From NCBI GenBank assembly GCA_964394205.1, contig CAYMVS010000002.1:9764-73763 (forward strand): a DNA stretch of 64,000 bases, read 5' to 3'. Shown in pieces: positions 1 through 8,090 of this stretch (the stretch's first letter is position 1; each line of letters begins with the position of its first letter). The notes beneath the pieces are model-generated. The model had not been told where the DNA came from. It saw only the letters and a list, made by a program, of their open reading frames with translations, and did not search any database. The position numbers and the translations under genes were made by a program. This DNA comes from HGM05190 sp964394205 (GTDB taxonomy: Bacteria > Bacteroidota > Bacteroidia > Bacteroidales > Muribaculaceae).

Positions 1-559
1 TCAGCTGTCAAAACTCGGTGGCCAAAACAAAGAGCTGCTTCGGACAATCGATAATCTCAAAGCACAGATTGCCGATCAGCAAACCGAGATTGCAACTCTC
101 ACCAACCAGCTTGCATCGGCCAACATTCAAATTCAAAATCTTGGCACACAGGTTACCAACCTCCACACAACCGTTGACTCGCTCAACACCGGTCTTGCCG
201 CCGAGCAACAGGCCCGTCAGAAAGCACAAGAGCAAAATGCACGTCTCGATGCCGAGGCCAACGCCTGCTACTATGTGATCGGCACCGACAAAGAGCTTAA
301 GTCACACGGCATTATTCAAAAGAAATTCCTCGGCAAAACAAAGGTTATGAAAGGTGACCCCGACATGGCTTACTTCACAACAGCCGATATGCGCACCTTT
401 ACAACCATCCCCACCCACTCAAAGAAAGCCGAGATAATGAGCGGACAACCCAAAGACTCTTACCAGATCGTTGACCAAAACGGCCAAAAGGTTATCCAGA
501 TCACCAATCCCACCCGTTTCTGGCAAATGTCACGCTACCTCATCATAAAAGTTGATTGA
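1..559 (+). CDS. Coiled-coil protein, 3' end only (start lies outside the window)
   Basis: The reading frame is open from base 2 to the TGA at 557-559, so the window cuts the gene's 5' end. The visible ~185 residues begin with a Gln/Leu/Ala-rich heptad-like coiled coil (about residues 1-85, with repeated Q, N and T at polar positions). A compact C-terminal domain follows, starting at CYYVIGTDKELKSHGIIQ and ending in RYLIIKVD. This coiled coil plus CYYVIGT-type domain is, from memory, widespread in Bacteroidales as small exported or lipoprotein-like proteins, some labelled Cbp1-type adhesins; that label is not tested here. No N-terminus is visible, so export cannot be judged. A strong terminator follows directly. 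Confidence 0.75.
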   Translation, partial: QLSKLGGQNKELLRTIDNLKAQIADQQTEIATLTNQLASANIQIQNLGTQVTNLHTTVDSLNTGLAAEQQARQKAQEQNARLDAEANACYYVIGTDKELKSHGIIQKKFLGKTKVMKGDPDMAYFTTADMRTFTTIPTHSKKAEIMSGQPKDSYQIVDQNGQKVIQITNPTRFWQMSRYLIIKVD

Positions 560-575
560 TAGCAATCAGGAATAT

Positions 576-637
576 AAAAAAGAACCTGCTTTATTCACGC
601 CCTCTCAACAGGCAGAATAAAGCAGGTTCTTTTTTTT
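576..637. terminator. Bidirectional intrinsic terminator
   Basis: A perfect 16-bp stem (581-596 with 615-630) is flanked by an A run at 576-580 and a T run at 631-637. It can end both the plus-strand coiled-coil gene and the minus-strand nqr operon. Confidence 0.9.
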
Positions 638-667
638 GATGTTTTCTCTTTTGGTCAGCCCGGTTGG

Positions 668-1978
668 TTATCCGCCAAAGTTGTCATAGTGGATATTTTC
701 AGGGTCGACACCGAGCGAGTCAAGCATACCCTCGACAGCTTTACTCATTGGGCCGGGGCCACACATGTAGTACTCGATATCTTCAGGATTCTCATGATCC
801 TTGAGATAGGTGTCATAAATCACCTGATGAACAAAGCCGGGAGTGTATTTGACACCGGCAGCGTCGGCCGCCGGGTCGGGACGGTCGAGAGCGAGGTGGA
901 AGTGGAAATTGGGAAACTCCTTTTCCAGCTCGAGAAAATCATTGAGATAGAACACCTCATTGAGGGCACGGGCGCCATAAAAGTAATCCATGCGTCGGTC
1001 GGTTGTGTGAAGTGTCTTTGTCATATACATGATTTGAGCACGCAGGGGAGCCATGCCGGCACCGCCACCAATCCACATCATGTCTTTCTTAGAGTCAAAA
1101 ATCGGGTGGAAATCGCCGTAAGGGCCACTCATCATCACCTTGTCGCCGGGCTTGAGGGTGAAGATGTAGCTTGAGGCTATGCCCGGGGGTACATCCTGAA
1201 ATCCAACCTCAGGTTTGGGTTTGGATGGAGGCGTGGCGATACGTACAGTCAGCATTATGCGGTCGCCCTCGGCCGGATAGTTGGCCATTGAGTAAGCGCG
1301 GACGGTTGTCTCGGTGTTGACACACGAAAGGGTGAAAAGCCCGAATTTCTCCCATGCCGGCAGATACTCCTCGCCAATCGATGCCTTGTCGATGTCGCGA
1401 TCATAAGTCATCGAGTAAGGCGGAATCTTAATCTGAGCGTATGAGCCGGGGATAAAGTCCATGTGCTCGCCCGGGGGAAGCGCCACGATAAACTCCTTGA
1501 TAAACGTGGCCACGTTATTGTTTGAGATAACAGTACATTCCCACTCCTTGATGTCGAGCACCGAGGCGGGCACACCGATCTTCATGTTTTCTTTCACCTT
1601 GACCTGACATCCCAGTCGCCAGTGGTCCTGCACCTGACGGCGCGTAAAGTGCACTTTCTCGGTCGGGAGGATGTCGCCGCCACCTTCAAATACCTGAACC
1701 TTGCACTGACCGCAGCTACCTTTGCCGCCACAGGCCGACGGCAGAAAGATATTCTGATTGGCAAGTGTTGACAGCAGGGATCCACCGGCGGGAGCCTCCA
1801 CATCCTTGTCGCCGTTGATGTTGATGGTCACCGAGCCGCTGTGGACCAGAAAGTGTTTGGCCGTGAGCAGCACAATGACAAGAAGGAGAGTGATCAGCAG
1901 GAAAATCCCCACGCCGCTCAGCATAGTGAGCGAGGAATTGCCCGCAACAGACTGAAGCAATATATATTGAAGTGTCAT
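668..1978 (-). CDS. nqrF: Na+-translocating NADH:quinone reductase subunit F
   Basis: NqrF is the NADH-oxidising subunit of Na+-NQR. Electrons pass from NADH to FAD and then to a 2Fe-2S cluster. The 436 residues show one N-terminal membrane helix (about 20-45) and a ferredoxin domain with cluster ligands C83, C89, C92 and C124. A ferredoxin-reductase module follows, with the FAD motif RAYS (227-230), the NAD-binding loop GGGAGMAP (304-311) and a C-terminal CGPGPM. It is the last gene of nqrABCDEF, 7 nt after nqrE, and is followed by a terminator. An insertion after about residue 190 (YDRDIDKASIGEEYLPAWE) is usual for the family. Length and motifs are complete. Confidence 0.98.
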   Translation of the reverse strand: MTLQYILLQSVAGNSSLTMLSGVGIFLLITLLLVIVLLTAKHFLVHSGSVTININGDKDVEAPAGGSLLSTLANQNIFLPSACGGKGSCGQCKVQVFEGGGDILPTEKVHFTRRQVQDHWRLGCQVKVKENMKIGVPASVLDIKEWECTVISNNNVATFIKEFIVALPPGEHMDFIPGSYAQIKIPPYSMTYDRDIDKASIGEEYLPAWEKFGLFTLSCVNTETTVRAYSMANYPAEGDRIMLTVRIATPPSKPKPEVGFQDVPPGIASSYIFTLKPGDKVMMSGPYGDFHPIFDSKKDMMWIGGGAGMAPLRAQIMYMTKTLHTTDRRMDYFYGARALNEVFYLNDFLELEKEFPNFHFHLALDRPDPAADAAGVKYTPGFVHQVIYDTYLKDHENPEDIEYYMCGPGPMSKAVEGMLDSLGVDPENIHYDNFGG

Positions 1979-1985
1979 AACTCAG

Positions 1986-2603
1986 TTAGATTTTTATGCC
2001 TAAGAAACTCATGAAAGCGATACCCATCAGCGCCGTGACAATAAAGGTGATGCCGATGCCACGCAGGGGGGCGGGAATCTTGCTGTAGGTTGCAAGACGC
2101 TCGCGTATGGCGGCGATAGCCACAATAGCCAAAAGCCAGCCGAGCCCCCATCCGGCGCCGGCACATCCGGCAGTCACAATGCTGTCAAAGCCTCGTTGCT
2201 GCATGAACAGCGACCCGCCGAGAATGGCACAGTTGACCGCGATGAGCGGCAGAAAGATACCTAACGAGGAGTAGAGGGCCGGAGAGTATTTCTCAACCGC
2301 CATCTCTACCAACTGGGTCATCGAGGCGATGACTGCTATAAACATTATCAGCGACAGAAACGACAGGTCGACATCGGCAAACTCAGGGCCGAGCCAGATC
2401 AAGGCGCCGGCTCTCAGAACGTAGGTCTCAAGAAGGTAGTTGATGGGGAGCGTGATAACGAGCATGAACGTCACAGCCACACCCAGGCCAAAAGCCGTCT
2501 TCACATTCTTTGAAACCGCCAGAAATGAACACATGCCCAGGAAATAGGCAAAGATCATGTTGTCGACAAATATCGAGCGTATAAATAGATTCAAATTTTC
2601 CAT
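1986..2603 (-). CDS. nqrE: Na+-translocating NADH:quinone reductase subunit E
   Basis: Integral membrane subunit (205 aa, about six transmembrane helices) of the Na+-NQR complex. NqrE pairs with NqrD around an intramembrane iron centre held by one Cys from each half of each subunit. Here C25 (FLGMCSFLAV) and C125 (IAVNCAILGG) occupy the expected places. The inverted-topology homologue NqrD lies 36 nt upstream, the largest gap in the operon. The ATG at 2603 gives a normal-length N-terminus. Nothing is truncated. Confidence 0.97.
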   Translation of the reverse strand: MENLNLFIRSIFVDNMIFAYFLGMCSFLAVSKNVKTAFGLGVAVTFMLVITLPINYLLETYVLRAGALIWLGPEFADVDLSFLSLIMFIAVIASMTQLVEMAVEKYSPALYSSLGIFLPLIAVNCAILGGSLFMQQRGFDSIVTAGCAGAGWGLGWLLAIVAIAAIRERLATYSKIPAPLRGIGITFIVTALMGIAFMSFLGIKI

Positions 2604-2639
2604 TTTCTGTTGATGTTAGAGTGGATATGGTAAGACAGC

Positions 2640-3266
2640 TCATTGGTCTTGGAGCTCCTTGTTGCGGCTACGGTGAACCCAAATGATGCAGGCCACCACG
2701 ATGAGAGCCATGGGTGGCAAAATCATCAGGCCATTGTTGACATAGCCATGCTCGTAGGCTGCCGGGGGTATCACGTCATAGCCCAACAGAGAGCCTGAAC
2801 CGAGCAACTCACGGAAGAAACCGACAATGACAAGGATGATGGCATAGCCGACACCGTTGCCCACGCCGTCAAGAAACGAAGGCCAAGGCCGGTTGGCCAT
2901 GGCAAAGGCCTCGAGTCGACCCATGAGAATACAGTTGGTGATAATCAAGCCTATAAACACCGACAGCTGCTTGCTCGCGTCGTAGGCGTATGCCTTGAGC
3001 AACTGATCGACGATCACCACAAGACCGGCCACAACCACCAGTTGCACGATGATGCGGATATTTGTCGGGATGGTGTTTCTGAGCAACGAGATGATAACAT
3101 TTGAAAACGCAAGGACGGCGGTCACCGAGATGCCCATCACAATAGCGGGCTCGAGCTTGGCTGTGACAGCCAGCACCGAGCATATACCAAGCACCTGAAC
3201 GATGACAGGATTGTCCTTGGAAAAAGGATTGAAAAGGACTGAACGATTGTTGATTTTTTCTGCCAT
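2640..3266 (-). CDS. nqrD: Na+-translocating NADH:quinone reductase subunit D
   Basis: Integral membrane subunit (208 aa, about six helices) of Na+-NQR, homologous to NqrE and to RnfA/RnfE proteins. The conserved iron-ligating cysteines are C29 (VLGICSVLAV) and C112 (IITNCILMGR). These match the positions I recall for the Vibrio enzyme. The gene starts 9 nt after nqrC and sits in the canonical A-B-C-D-E-F order, which separates it from Rnf clusters. Confidence 0.97.
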   Translation of the reverse strand: MAEKINNRSVLFNPFSKDNPVIVQVLGICSVLAVTAKLEPAIVMGISVTAVLAFSNVIISLLRNTIPTNIRIIVQLVVVAGLVVIVDQLLKAYAYDASKQLSVFIGLIITNCILMGRLEAFAMANRPWPSFLDGVGNGVGYAIILVIVGFFRELLGSGSLLGYDVIPPAAYEHGYVNNGLMILPPMALIVVACIIWVHRSRNKELQDQ

Positions 3267-3275
3267 GACTGAAGG

Positions 3276-3986
3276 TTACTTAAGTGATTTCAAAAATTGT
3301 TGATAAGGACGCAGGCTGTTGGCAAGCATTGTCGAGACACCCGTAGATGTGATTGTGCCACCCGAGATGGCATCGACATAATCCTGGCCGGGAGCCGGTT
3401 TCAATCCCTTTTTGAGAACGGCAATCGAGGTGAAGTCGCCATTTTCGTTAAAGAGTGACTTACCGTCAAACTGATCGCTGAAAAACGACTTTTCTATCTC
3501 TGCGCCAAGCCCCGGGGTCTCCCCCTGATGAGCGAAATAGGCTCCATAGACTGTCAGACCATCGCTGTTCATAGCGATATATCCCCATATCGGGCCCCAA
3601 AGTCCCGCGCCATACATCGGCAGGATGTATTTCAACTGACCGTCGGAGGGAACACGACAAACAAACACCGGCAGCTGTCGCTCATTCTCTTTAAGTTTCA
3701 CCTGAGCGGCAACATCGACATCAAACGCGTTTCCCTCGACGCGCTCGCCGCGAGAGTCAACAATGAACTGCTCGACGATGAGCTTCTCGTAGGTCTGACG
3801 AACCGAGTCGGATGCCGGGACGACATGGACCGACGCAAGAATCTGCTTCATCTTGTCGGCGCTGATATTCTCGTTCTGACGCTCACGCAACGAGAGCGAG
3901 GTAAACGCCAACCCGGTGCCGACAATCAACACCAGCACTATTATATAAATGATGGTGTATATATTACTCTGTTTATTAATAGCCAT
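3276..3986 (-). CDS. nqrC: Na+-translocating NADH:quinone reductase subunit C
   Basis: NqrC carries one of the two covalently bound FMN cofactors of Na+-NQR. The 236-residue protein has a single N-terminal membrane helix (about 10-30) and an extracytoplasmic FMN-binding domain. The flavinylation motif is SGGTITS, with T211 as the expected FMN-linked threonine; the family motif is S/T-G-A-T, so the third position here is Gly. Attachment needs ApbE, which is not in this window. The gene lies 15 nt after nqrB. Confidence 0.97.
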   Translation of the reverse strand: MAINKQSNIYTIIYIIVLVLIVGTGLAFTSLSLRERQNENISADKMKQILASVHVVPASDSVRQTYEKLIVEQFIVDSRGERVEGNAFDVDVAAQVKLKENERQLPVFVCRVPSDGQLKYILPMYGAGLWGPIWGYIAMNSDGLTVYGAYFAHQGETPGLGAEIEKSFFSDQFDGKSLFNENGDFTSIAVLKKGLKPAPGQDYVDAISGGTITSTGVSTMLANSLRPYQQFLKSLK

Positions 3987-4001
3987 AATAAAGATCGTGT
4001 T

Positions 4002-5216
4002 TTAAACGTTTTGACTAACCTTGGCGCGAGACAAGCGGCGCGAGATGTTGACCTGAACCACACAATAATCAATGAGCGGTGCAAAGGCATTCATCAACAG
4101 CACTGCCAGCATAGCCCCCTCGGGATAACCATTGTTGTAGGTGCGTATGAGTACCGCGATGACTCCGGTCAGGAAACCGTAGATGAACTTGCCGACACCG
4201 GTGCGCGAGGCTGTGACCGGGTCGGTCGCCATAAACACTGCCGCAAAGGCAAAACCGCCGTAAAGCAATTGGTCGAGAGGCGACAGGAATGACGCCGGAT
4301 AGGTTGGCGTGGCAAAGATATTGGCAATCCACCCCATCAGCAGACCGCCGGCAAACACCGACAGCATGATGCGCCACGAGGCGATCCCGGCCGACAGAAG
4401 TATAACCGCACCGATGAGAATACACAATGTCGAGGTCTCGCCAAAAGAGCCCGGTATAAGACCGATGAAAGCATCCCACGAGGAGATCGGGTCGCCAACG
4501 ATGTTGCGCAGTGTCAACACACCCTCGGTGTGGGTGGCGATCTGCCCCAACGGGGTCGCTCCCGATATACCGTCGGCAAAATTCACTGTACCTCCAAGAC
4601 CGCATATCGGACCCGACGAGATGAACACACTGTCGCCACTCATTTGTGCCGGGTAGGCAAAGAAGAGGAACGCGCGGGCCACCAACGCCACATTAAAAAT
4701 ATTATAACCTGTACCGCCAAACACCTCTTTTGCAAAGACAACGGCAAAAGCGGTTGCCACGGCGAGCATCCACAGCGGGGTCTCGATCGGGCATATAAGC
4801 GGAATCAGGATACCTGTCACAAGAAAGCCCTCCTGAATCTCTTCATGACGCCATTGGGCCACGACAAACTCGATGCCAAGACCTACAACGTAGGTGACAA
4901 CAATGCGCGGCAATATCGCCAGAAAGCCATAAAGCAACATCTGCCACATAGACATGTCGACTCCCGAGCCTAACGCGTTTTGATAACCGGTGTTATACAT
5001 TCCCATTATCAGACACGGCATCAAAGCCAGCACCACGATTATCATCAGTCGTTTTGAGTCAAAATTGTCGTGAATGTGTGAGCCTGATGTCGAGGTGGTG
5101 TTGGGGGTGAACAGGAATGTCTCAAACCCGTCAAACACCGACTCAAATGCGTGTAACTTGCCGCCCTCACTGAAGGCGGGTTTCACACGGTCAATATATT
5201 TCTTTAAAAATTTCAT
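4002..5216 (-). CDS. nqrB: Na+-translocating NADH:quinone reductase subunit B
   Basis: Multi-pass membrane subunit (404 aa) carrying the second covalent FMN and, in the family, the Na+ pathway. The flavinylation motif SGATP lies in DGISGATPLGQ, with T221 as the modified residue when counted from the ATG at 5216. An in-frame TTG two codons upstream (5222) is possible, but the ATG is preferred: it starts MKFLKKYIDRVKP and leaves a 17-nt gap after nqrA. About ten hydrophobic helices are visible. A helix with the HE-rich loop WRHEEIQEG follows residue 120. Confidence 0.97.
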   Translation of the reverse strand: MKFLKKYIDRVKPAFSEGGKLHAFESVFDGFETFLFTPNTTSTSGSHIHDNFDSKRLMIIVVLALMPCLIMGMYNTGYQNALGSGVDMSMWQMLLYGFLAILPRIVVTYVVGLGIEFVVAQWRHEEIQEGFLVTGILIPLICPIETPLWMLAVATAFAVVFAKEVFGGTGYNIFNVALVARAFLFFAYPAQMSGDSVFISSGPICGLGGTVNFADGISGATPLGQIATHTEGVLTLRNIVGDPISSWDAFIGLIPGSFGETSTLCILIGAVILLSAGIASWRIMLSVFAGGLLMGWIANIFATPTYPASFLSPLDQLLYGGFAFAAVFMATDPVTASRTGVGKFIYGFLTGVIAVLIRTYNNGYPEGAMLAVLLMNAFAPLIDYCVVQVNISRRLSRAKVSQNV

Positions 5217-5233
5217 AATCAAATGGATTAAGG

Positions 5234-6571
5234 TTATGCCTCCTCGCGGCGCAGGTAGTCAAGACCGTCTCTGACGAGTTTCTGCAACTCCAGTTTGGAG
5301 GGATCCACATATTCACAAAGAGCGACATCTTCGGGTGCGATCTCATATATTCCCAATTGCTCCATGCGGTCAATGTCTCGTGAATTGATCGCCTTGAAAA
5401 GATATTCAGGCAATATATCCATGGGGAGCACCTTGTCATACACCCCCGACATGATCATAGCCCGTCGGCCACCATGGATGCGGGCATCGGGCCTGAACAA
5501 TTTTTTGAGGAAGTGACCCGGGAACGAGCGGCTCTCGCTCATCTTGTCGGGAGCCATCGAGGCCCACCCCATAAACTCATCGGCATCGTCGCCCTCGGGG
5601 ATGACGGTCACCTGACGGTAAGGGAAATGCAGATAGCCCGACAAGTCGGTTTTAACGCCGGTCAACACATTTCCGGCAATCACCCTCAGGTGGGCGGTAT
5701 CACTGTCCAACTGGTTTTTGAGCAATGATGTCAGATCGGCGCCAATCACAGTATTAACAAGGCGCGGGGCTTTCAGCTCCGAGCCGGTCAAAGCGACAGT
5801 CGTGTTCATGTCGACCACCCCATCTTTCATCATTCGTCCAATACGGTACAGAGTCGTCACATCAAGAGTCCAGATTGTCTCCCCCTTGTTGACCGGCGCT
5901 ATATTGGCAGCCTGAATACCGGCATTGCCAGCCGGATGGGGACCGGCAACATCGACCATGACGGCACCCTCCACATCAACATCAGACCCCGCGGGGACAG
6001 ACAGGTAAACCTCGCCCGTGGTCAGTTGGCTGAGCGCTTTCACACCGGCCGCCAACACCGCCTGGTCATAGCTCTCTATCGCCGGCATGCAGGCCAATGG
6101 CGCCGTGTCGAGCGCCGTTACAAAAATGTCGCGTGGTGTCTTGTCGACAACGGGTACAATATCGTAGGGCCGCTGTCTCATCATCGCCCACAGGCCGTAG
6201 CTCTGCATCGCGTCCTTTATCGAGGCGGCATCAGCGGCCGGTTTCCCGACATTAAACGTGGCCGGGTCTTGAAAGGCCGGCTCGACCTCGATGCGTTCAA
6301 TCTTACGACGCAGGCCGCGAACGACGGCTTTCACCGTTCCCGTCACGGGCGACACAATCTTGACAGTCTCGACATTCTTATCTCTTAATAACGGATCGCC
6401 TGCCTTGACCGAATCACCCTCTCTCACCTCGGCCTTAGGGACAAAACCGGGATAGTCGTCGGGAATCAAGGCAACGATTTGTGGCTCGACTCTTGTCGCC
6501 GCGACAGCTGCATCAACCGCTCCGGCAAGGTGCAAGTCCAAACCACGCTTTACAGTAAGTTGCTTTCTCAT
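5234..6571 (-). CDS. nqrA: Na+-translocating NADH:quinone reductase subunit A
   Basis: Peripheral cytoplasmic subunit (445 aa) of Na+-NQR that binds near the quinone site; it has homology to RnfC/biotinyl-like domains. The N-terminus MRKQLTVKRGLDLHLAGA and the segment PGFVPKAEVREGDSVKAGDP are diagnostic. It is the first gene of the operon, 31 nt downstream of a -7 box (TAATTTTG, 6603-6610). The complex makes a sodium-motive force while reducing menaquinone; the menaquinone genes menDBCE lie 12 kb away in this window. Confidence 0.97.
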   Translation of the reverse strand: MRKQLTVKRGLDLHLAGAVDAAVAATRVEPQIVALIPDDYPGFVPKAEVREGDSVKAGDPLLRDKNVETVKIVSPVTGTVKAVVRGLRRKIERIEVEPAFQDPATFNVGKPAADAASIKDAMQSYGLWAMMRQRPYDIVPVVDKTPRDIFVTALDTAPLACMPAIESYDQAVLAAGVKALSQLTTGEVYLSVPAGSDVDVEGAVMVDVAGPHPAGNAGIQAANIAPVNKGETIWTLDVTTLYRIGRMMKDGVVDMNTTVALTGSELKAPRLVNTVIGADLTSLLKNQLDSDTAHLRVIAGNVLTGVKTDLSGYLHFPYRQVTVIPEGDDADEFMGWASMAPDKMSESRSFPGHFLKKLFRPDARIHGGRRAMIMSGVYDKVLPMDILPEYLFKAINSRDIDRMEQLGIYEIAPEDVALCEYVDPSKLELQKLVRDGLDYLRREEA

Positions 6572-6602
6572 CAGTAACTCTAAATAAAACCTAATTAAAG
6601 TG

Positions 6603-6610
6603 CAAAATTA
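6603..6610 (-). promoter_or_regulatory. Promoter -7 box for the nqr operon
   Basis: TAATTTTG on the minus strand matches the Bacteroidota -7 consensus TAnnTTTG and lies 31 nt before the nqrA ATG. No clear TTG is seen 19-21 nt further upstream. Confidence 0.6.
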
Positions 6611-6781
6611 AACATTTTTCACCAATAGCCATCCTCATCCTGAAAATTTCTTAATTTTTTGACCCGACACTAAGGGCGATATGTTAAATCCACATTTTTT
6701 AAGAACTATTATCGTCACCACGCGTTTATAAATTAAATAATTTAAAACAATTAAAACAAACCTTTATCAACAGACACAACT

Positions 6782-7276
6782 ATGAAACGTTTAATTTACA
6801 CTCTGTTAGCGCTACCACTGCTGATGCTTGCCTCTTGTAGCAACGATGACGATCTTCCTCAGGTTGATTTTGATGTCTCATTCTCGGGCGCGACAAATGT
6901 CGACGGCACATTTTATATTGTCAAAGGCGACCAGCTGACGGTCGATGAAATCACCGTCACCCCCGAGGCCGGCACCAAACAGGCCACAATCGGCGCGGTT
7001 TCCTATATTTGGGACTACATACCCTACGGCACTGTCATTGAGTCACCTTTCACCATGTCATTGCAAACGAGCAACCTCCCCGTCGGCCGTCACGTATTGC
7101 AGATGGAGGCCTCGATACTTCAAGTGGATAAAGCCATTGGCATGGCCTACTTCTCCTACCCTGTTGTCATTGTAGAGTCGGCCGAGGATATTCCTACCGA
7201 TGGCACTGTAGCCACAGCCGTCATCAACGATGCCAAACCCACCATCCGCTCGGGCACAGGCGCCAAATTTGACTGA
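6782..7276 (+). CDS. Small Bacteroidales lipoprotein of unknown function
   Basis: The protein (164 aa) starts with a lipoprotein signal peptide: MKRLIYTLLALPLLML followed by the lipobox LASC, with Cys19 as the lipidated residue. SNDDDL after the Cys is the acidic patch typical of surface-exported Bacteroidota lipoproteins. The rest looks like one beta-rich, Ig- or fimbrillin-like domain with no cysteines or catalytic motif. I do not recognise a family. It is monocistronic: a 210-bp gap separates it from divergent nqrA, and a strong terminator follows. A structural or binding role at the cell surface is inference. Confidence 0.8.
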   Translation: MKRLIYTLLALPLLMLASCSNDDDLPQVDFDVSFSGATNVDGTFYIVKGDQLTVDEITVTPEAGTKQATIGAVSYIWDYIPYGTVIESPFTMSLQTSNLPVGRHVLQMEASILQVDKAIGMAYFSYPVVIVESAEDIPTDGTVATAVINDAKPTIRSGTGAKFD

Positions 7277-7301
7277 CAGAAACCGACTGAAACATATCTT
7301 A

Positions 7302-7348
7302 CACTGACAGCGACTGCCTCTTTGAGGTGGTCGCTGTCAGTGCTTTTT
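7302..7348 (+). terminator. Intrinsic terminator after the lipoprotein gene
   Basis: Perfect 13-bp stem (7302-7314 with 7330-7342) followed by a five-T run at 7344-7348. Confidence 0.9.
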
Positions 7349-7379
7349 CAACAACATTTGGAAAAAACAGGCATGAGTG

Positions 7380-7411
7380 TTTGTCCGATGAAAAAAAATT
7401 ATATAAATTCG
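7380..7411 (+). promoter_or_regulatory. Promoter (-33 TTTG, 20-nt spacer, -7 TAAATTCG)
   Basis: TTTG at 7380-7383 and TAAATTCG at 7404-7411 have the exact Bacteroidota spacing of 20 nt. The -7 box has one departure from TAnnTTTG (C at the seventh position), the same departure as in the folP promoter at 39396-39403. Confidence 0.7.
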
Positions 7412-7439
7412 CATTCATAAACACAAACCCGCTTTATCT

Positions 7440-8003
7440 ATGGTTTATCTTTTTAGAATAGTATCCGATGAAGTCGACGACTTCAAACGCGAGATAGAAA
7501 TTGATGCCGACACCACATTCCTTGACCTGCGCAACGCCATCATCGATGCCGTGGGCTACAGCAAGGGGCAGATGGCTTCATTTTTCCTTTGTGACCGCTC
7601 ATGGGAGAAAGACAAGGAGATAACTCTTGAAGACATGACGATGGATTCATCGGTCGACCCCCTACTGATGGAAGAATGTGTCATCTCCGACTTTGTTGAA
7701 GATGAAGGTCAGCGACTCATCTACACATTTGACTACCTCACCGACCGCAGTTTCTTCCTTGAGATGAAGAAATCAATCCCCGGCGAGCATCTTGACAAGG
7801 CTGTGTGTGTAAGCTCGGTTGGCGATGCCCCGTCGGAGACTGTCAACCTCGATGAGTTTGACGCGGCCAACGATGCCAAAGCGGCCAAAGCGGCGGCAGC
7901 ATCATCCTTTGACATTGACGACGACCTGTATGGCGACAGCCAATACAATGATGACGAGTTTGATGCCGCCGGGTTTATGGATATGGACTATGACGAGCGC
8001 TGA
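7440..8003 (+). CDS. Plasmid pRiA4b ORF-3-like (IS1096 TnpR-type) domain protein
   Basis: The 187-residue protein has an N-terminal ubiquitin-like/ORF-3 fold (MVYLFRIVSDEVDDFKREIE, then FLDLRNAIIDAVGY). A YTFDYLTDRSFFLEM segment, typical of the pRiA4b ORF-3 family, follows at about residues 95-110. The last ~55 residues are a low-complexity acidic tail rich in D, E and A (FDIDDDLYGDSQYNDDEFD). The family is common as a single-copy chromosomal gene in Bacteroidales despite its plasmid and transposon names. Its function is unknown, and no transposase or terminal repeats are nearby. It is flanked by its own promoter and a terminator. Confidence 0.8.
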   Translation: MVYLFRIVSDEVDDFKREIEIDADTTFLDLRNAIIDAVGYSKGQMASFFLCDRSWEKDKEITLEDMTMDSSVDPLLMEECVISDFVEDEGQRLIYTFDYLTDRSFFLEMKKSIPGEHLDKAVCVSSVGDAPSETVNLDEFDAANDAKAAKAAAASSFDIDDDLYGDSQYNDDEFDAAGFMDMDYDER

Positions 8004-8029
8004 CAGCGCCGCGCCTCATATATATATTA

Positions 8030-8070
8030 AAAAAGTCATGGACTCCCCAACCGGGTTTCCATGACTTTTT
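8030..8070. terminator. Bidirectional intrinsic terminator between convergent genes
   Basis: Perfect 12-bp stem (8030-8041 with 8059-8070) whose ends are five A and five T. It serves the ORF-3-like gene and the convergent TonB-dependent receptor. Confidence 0.88.
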
Positions 8071-8090
8071 CATAGAGTCTGTTCCCTAAA

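Noticed and set aside
7440..8003. Mobile element, because the protein resembles plasmid pRiA4b ORF-3 and an IS1096 passenger
   Set aside because: No transposase, terminal inverted repeats or target duplications; the family is common as a chromosomal gene in Bacteroidales.
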